Shown here: positions 59,891 through 64,000 of the stretch, piece after piece | How the letters are laid out: each line of letters begins with the position of its first letter | Numbering within the stretch: position 1 is the first letter of the stretch | Assembly: GCF_964199755.1 (NCBI RefSeq) | Contig: NC_133900.1 | Span: forward strand, 77,732,727-77,796,726 | Reading direction: 5' to 3' | Source: Larus michahellis | Taxonomy: Eukaryota; Chordata; Aves; Charadriiformes; Laridae | Length of the DNA: 64,000 nucleotides | The notes under the pieces: model-generated | Database searches by the model: none | Seen by the model: only the letters and a program-made list of their open reading frames with translations | What the model was told of the DNA's origin: nothing | Translations under genes and position numbers: made by a program

Positions 59891-60336
59891 GTCATAGAAT
59901 CATTGAATGTGTTGGGCTGGAAGGGACCTCTAAAGGCCATCTAGTCCAACCCCCCTGCAGTAAGCAGGGACATCTTCAACTAGATCAGGTTGCTCAGAGC
60001 CTCATCAAGCCTGGCCTTGAATGTCTCCAGGGATGGGGCCTCCACCACCTCTCTGGGCAACCTGTGCCAGTGTGTCACCACCCTCATTGTAAAGAACTTC
60101 TTCCCAATGTCTAATTTAAACCTGCCCTGCTCTAGTTTAAAGCCGTTGCCCCTCTTTCTATCGCTACATGCCCTTGCAAAGAGCCCCTCCACAGCTTTCT
60201 TATAGGCCCCCTTAAGGTACTGGGAGGCCGCTAGAAATTCTCCCCGGAACCTTCTCTTCTCCAGGCTGAACAACCCCAACTCTCTCAGCCTGTCTTCATA
60301 GGAGGGGTGCTCCAGCCCTCGGATCATCTTTGTGTA
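59891..60336 (-). mobile_element. CR1 LINE fragment, 5'-truncated (fourth subfamily), open C-terminal ORF2
   Basis: The - strand frame 59980-60327 is uninterrupted for 115 codons: MIRGLEHPSYEDRLRELGLF, KRGNGFKLEQGRFKLDIGKK and [20 protein letters not shown], ending FKARLDEALSNLI and a stop. The 3' untranslated region contains GTTGGGCTGGAAGGGACCTC in the + reading, and the tail is the short TCATAGAATCATTGAATG. It differs from the other subfamilies in both coding text and 3' end. The copy is 5'-truncated just upstream of the YEDRL region and cannot be autonomous. Confidence 0.95.
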
Positions 60337-61654
60337 CCTATCAGCTCGCTACTGTCTTTGATAGTTGTAGGTTTGAAACTTATGCTGGCCAACGAGGTGG
60401 CAGACAAATCTTTCAGGAATTTTGTGAATGTTACACATATTGGGAACACTCATGGTCTCTGAGCTCTCCCACCAACCCTTGCTAAAACCATTAATAAGAG
60501 GTGGGAGATGACTGCCAAGGACAAACAGGAGTCCCCATCAAGGTGGTGAGCCAGGGGCAGCAGGTGAGGCTGAGGCAATGCTCCCAAGAACGACCTGTTC
60601 CCCAGTGTCCAGCCAGGGTGGACAGGGCTGCTGACAAGGACTTGGGTCAGCCATGACCATCACTGTGCTGGGAGGGTCTGGATGAGGTCCTGCAGGGCTG
60701 GGACCAGGCACCAGGACAGGGCCTGAGCCTACACACAGCTGCCGAGCCCAGAGATGGAGACCCCAGAGGGGGCTTCTTGCACCTCTTCTTCACGAGCTCT
60801 TTCATGTGGCTTAGCTGGTTATAGTAAATCTGGTGGTGGTGGACACAGCGAGTATATATCCTATATGAAAGCATCCATGCTTTTATTAATCAGAAAAAAA
60901 CTAATAATGTAAAAAAAAATGTTTTTTAAAAAATTATCCTTCTTAGAGCAGCTTCCTTTTCAAACAGAAATCCTGTTTCATTGCCGAAAGTTGTACCTAG
61001 GTTCTGCATAAAGAAAGGTGATAGAAACGCATCTGCAGTACTACTGCGAAAAAGTCAGCTGATACAGAAGTGGATGAAAAACTGCACTCTATGCAGAAGC
61101 TTGTTATTTATTTTTTTAGTTTGGTGTGCATCAGCATTACTATTCAACTTTATCATACAGCACTCAATTCTTCCAATACTAAGATTCATCCCTATGTCAG
61201 CTGCTGTGGAAATGTCTCCATTCAAAATAGCTTTGAGTACGGCCAACAAGCTGCTAGAAAGCTGAAATGTTTGTGTCTATTCACTGACAAATACTTTTTG
61301 AGGTATAAGTGTTACAGACCACCTTCATCCTGTATCTGTTGGGATAATCCAGAAATTTTCTTCTGGGACTAATTTTGTGAGACTAAAAGCAAATCTTCCA
61401 TAGAATTTTATCACTACGGAAAAGATACATGTATTACTTTGTTCAGGGTGAAGATGAGATATAGTGACCTAAAGTAAGGGTTAGTCTACAGTATGGCTAC
61501 AGAAAGGTAGCTCTGAGTCTGGCTCATGCTCTTGGGCTGGGTCAGAACTCTAAAAAGTTCTTTTCTCTCAATAGAGCAGGTCTGTATCTGCCTTAAAACA
61601 GACTGTTTTATGTGCTGGCCCTAAGTTGGTCTTGGGAGGATGTGGGCAAGAAAA
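60337..61654. other. Single-copy DNA with a GC-rich patch
   Basis: 60490-60800 is GC-rich but CpG-poor, with repeated CAGGG and CAGGGCTG text; it reads like an old methylated repeat or LTR piece, but I cannot assign it. The rest is AT-rich with nothing recognised. Confidence 0.5.
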
Positions 61655-62073
61655 GAATCACACAATCACAGAATGGTCAGGGTTGGAAGGGACCTCTGGA
61701 GACCATCTAGTCCAACCCCCCTGCCAGAGCAGGGTCACCCAGAGCAGGTTGCACAGGAACGTGTCCAGGCGGGTTTGGAATGTCTCCAGAGTTGGAGACT
61801 CCACCACCTCTCTGGGCAGCCTGTGCCAGGGCTCTGCCACCCTCAAAGTAAAGAAGTTCCTCCTCGTGTTTAGGTGGAACTTCCTATGTTCAAGTTTGTG
61901 CCCGTTACCTCTTGTCTTGTCGCCGGGCACCACTGAGAAGAGCCTGACCTCATCCTCCTGACACCCACCCTTTAAGTATTTATAAGCATTGATAAGATCC
62001 CTCCTCAGTTGTCTCTTTTCCAGACTAAAAAGACCCAAATCCTTCAGCCTTTCTTCATAAGAGAGGTGTTCCA
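61655..62073 (-). mobile_element. Young CR1 LINE fragment, 5'-truncated, inverted relative to the 51.3 kb copy
   Basis: The - strand reads [40 protein letters not shown] and [20 protein letters not shown], then [16 protein letters not shown] one-base insertion in a G-run (GGGGGG against GGGGG) shifts the end of the frame to GWTRWS where the 51.3 kb copy reads VGLDDL. Otherwise the shared part is almost identical to that copy. The 3' tail is short (AATCACACAATCACAGAATGG complement). It extends about 35 bases further 5' than the 51.3 kb copy. Confidence 0.96.
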
Positions 62074-63312
62074 GTGAAGAGGTAGCCACGTAATCCAGAA
62101 AGGCATCGATTCAAAGCTTTTAACTGCTGCCACTCATCCCACAGGTCACTGACAGATGGTCTTTTAGCTCAGAAGTTTGAAGAGCAGCCATGGGGAGCTG
62201 AGTGACCCTTATCATAGACATGGAGAGAGATTTTTGCCTCTCTGAACTTGCCTCCTCCTGCTTGTTAGCTGGGCAAGGTCTCCGAAGGTGAAATCAGTCA
62301 TCCTGTAAAGGAATGCTGAGCAGACGGCTTTCAAATATCATCTCTTCCAGCTCTTCAAATGCTGCCGTTTCAGAAAGATGTTATGAGAAACAGGTGGTTT
62401 TTATTTTGTTCAAAATAAATCAGCGAAGTGCTAATTGGTATGCTGGAATGAGAATCCCTGCCTAGTGCAATGTAATGGGTGCCAGAAACAGAAACATGCT
62501 GATGCTGGTGGGGCTGCTAGTTATGCAAGGGTGACTTCTTTAAAAGGAGCAGGCAGCTCAGACGCTTTAATGGCACTGCCAGAGCTGTTTGAAAGTGAGA
62601 GCAAGCATTTTTTTTTTCCCTGGAAAATAATACCTCACTGAAACCACACTAGTATCAGCATGGTTTCAGCGTCCGTCCCTCTACTTCCTAAGGCAGAAAG
62701 GCTCAGCTTCTGCAAAGCTTAACCCACATAACACACCTTATCAAATAAAGTATTTTCTCAGCTGAAATATCTTATTGAATGTGACTCAGATGGTGATATG
62801 AGGCAGTGGATTTTACTGAAACTTTATTACCTAGTGGTATTTAAAACTAAATGAGTCCAATAGATAAAAGCTTATTGCGCATGATGGAATGGAGTAATAT
62901 CTTGTATCCTAGCTGTGTGCTTTTCTAAAGCCACTGTAAATATTGGAACAGAATTATTCTGAATTTGAAAATATTAAAGAAATTACATGGTAAAAAATAC
63001 TTTTTTCATAATGCCTTTGAAAAAATTATGTAGGTAAGAAAAAAGAGATTCTGTTCCTCTCGGTTCCTGGATCAGAAACCTGAAAAAGTCTATGACTTAT
63101 AGCTGGCAGGTTTGCTTGTGTTTTTTGGTTTGGTTTTTTTTTAATCAAAATTGAGTCTGCGTATAACAGAATGATCTGTATGCAGAGTATGCAGTTAACC
63201 ACTGCTATTCACCACCAATAACACAGATGGATCTGCCGATTTAAGTTGTGAAACATATGGCTTTAGTAAGGAAGAAATGACAGCTGAGCTAAGTATCTTT
63301 GACAGAGTAACT
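62074..63312. other. Single-copy DNA, no gene seen
   Basis: AT-rich unique sequence. T-runs at 62609-62618 and 63120-63142. No exon or repeat family recognised. Confidence 0.6.
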
Positions 63313-63600
63313 CTAGAAAAAGAATAAAAAGTTAGTTGCTTTGAAAATTGCCTTGCTTTCTTCAAAGCCCACACTCTTCACTTCACCCTCTGTCATCTTA
63401 ATATCCATGAGTTCTGTTTCATGTAAGAAGTTTTTCATGTCTTTGTACCTTTCAAAATTATATGAGATACATGGCCAGGAGCAACTGCCAGGATTAGCAT
63501 TACTGAGCACAGAACATGCTATTTCTTTCAAGTCAGAGAAACCAATTGCTTTTATTACATTAAAAACTGACCACGGATTATATCTCTTCTTCCATTGCAT
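63313..63600 (-). CDS. Protein-like open frame, possible exon or retrocopy fragment, unidentified
   Basis: A 95-codon - strand frame starts MQWKKRYNPWSVFNVIKAIG and includes FSDLKEIACSVLSNANPG and HETELMDIKMTEGEVKSVGF before a hydrophobic FFF end. Its first 85 residues have a balanced, globular-protein composition, unlike the low-complexity readings elsewhere here. The last codons (KATNFLFFF) read through a pyrimidine run ending CTTTTTCTAG that looks like an acceptor for something downstream. So if the frame is real, the true coding part may end near GFEESKA. No family is recognised, and no convincing acceptor precedes the ATG. A chance open frame remains the leading alternative. Confidence 0.22.
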   Translation of the reverse strand: MQWKKRYNPWSVFNVIKAIGFSDLKEIACSVLSNANPGSCSWPCISYNFERYKDMKNFLHETELMDIKMTEGEVKSVGFEESKAIFKATNFLFFF

Positions 63601-64000
63601 TTAGCCTTTCTTTTAAAACTATTAGTAGTGTATAATTTCATTAAGGTCCAACTTGTCTCTCCAATAAAAAGCTTTCAACTGCTCCTGATTTTAAAAATTT
63701 AGAAAAGGCCTAGCTATGACTAATTATACTTAGTTTCACCAGTTGCTGAAGTTACAGTTCTGTGGAAATGTTTCTGACACCTAAACGCAGAACTTTTAGA
63801 ATTCCTAGTTATTTTTGATAGTCTTCTCAGCCTGAAAATTAAGAAGAGGTGCCAAATAACTCCAGGTTTTTTCTTTTCGTGCAATAAAGAGCTCAGAAAT
63901 TTTATACAGATTATTTTAATTTAGGTTAATTGATACAGAGCAGATACTGTCGTTTTCCCTGTTTCCACAGAGATCGGCGTATGTTCTGTTCCAATGCCGC
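63601..64000. other. Single-copy AT-rich DNA
   Basis: Nothing recognised to the window edge. Confidence 0.6.

Noticed and set aside
1..64000. CRISPR arrays, operons, rRNA, mitochondrial insertions, complete retroviral genes
   Set aside because: None is visible. Repeats are dispersed LINE and LTR fragments, there are no regularly spaced direct repeats, and the LTRs have no internal coding regions.

Overview
The window is vertebrate nuclear DNA, almost certainly from a bird. The evidence is the repeats: ten CR1 LINE fragments, several ending in the avian tail of ATTCTATG-type repeats, and two solitary LTRs of types I recognise from bird genomes. The exact bird cannot be named. The LTR mix and young CR1 copies point to Neoaves rather than a particular species. 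There are no operons, ribosome binding sites or other prokaryotic signatures. Most of the sequence is AT-rich single-copy DNA typical of an intergenic region or long introns.

Layout. 1-3389: single-copy DNA with A-rich tracts. 3390-5025: an ancient, heavily decayed CR1 ORF2 on the + strand. 6333-9526: three 5'-truncated CR1 copies on the - strand, with a perfect 22-bp palindrome containing overlapping octamer motifs between the last two. 9527-13571: single-copy. 13572-14219: the best gene evidence, two candidate coding exons on the - strand that join in phase 0. 15231-16127: a solo LTR. 17201-17980: a GC-rich block with the longest open frame in the window. 18298-18356: a pentamer microsatellite. 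20640-21290: AT-rich sequence with a tight cluster of PBX/MEIS-type motifs. 21537-21633: a purine tract. 28736-29275: a second solo LTR. 34020-36370: a long pyrimidine-rich stretch, possibly a decayed element on the - strand. 36591-36695: a short CR1 tail. 36696-50395: a desert holding conserved-element-like sequence near 41.8-42.0 kb and a weak exon candidate at 42.7 kb. 50396-62073: five more CR1 copies, including a nearly identical inverted pair. 62074-64000: single-copy, with a protein-like open frame at 63.3-63.6 kb (-).

No complete gene can be read, and nothing resembles a gene cluster or defence system. The points most worth following are the two-exon candidate at 13.6-14.2 kb, the palindromic octamer site at 9.1 kb, the PBX/MEIS motif cluster at 21.2 kb, and the young CR1 subfamily at 51.3 and 61.7 kb. 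All assignments were made by eye; no database search or alignment was run.
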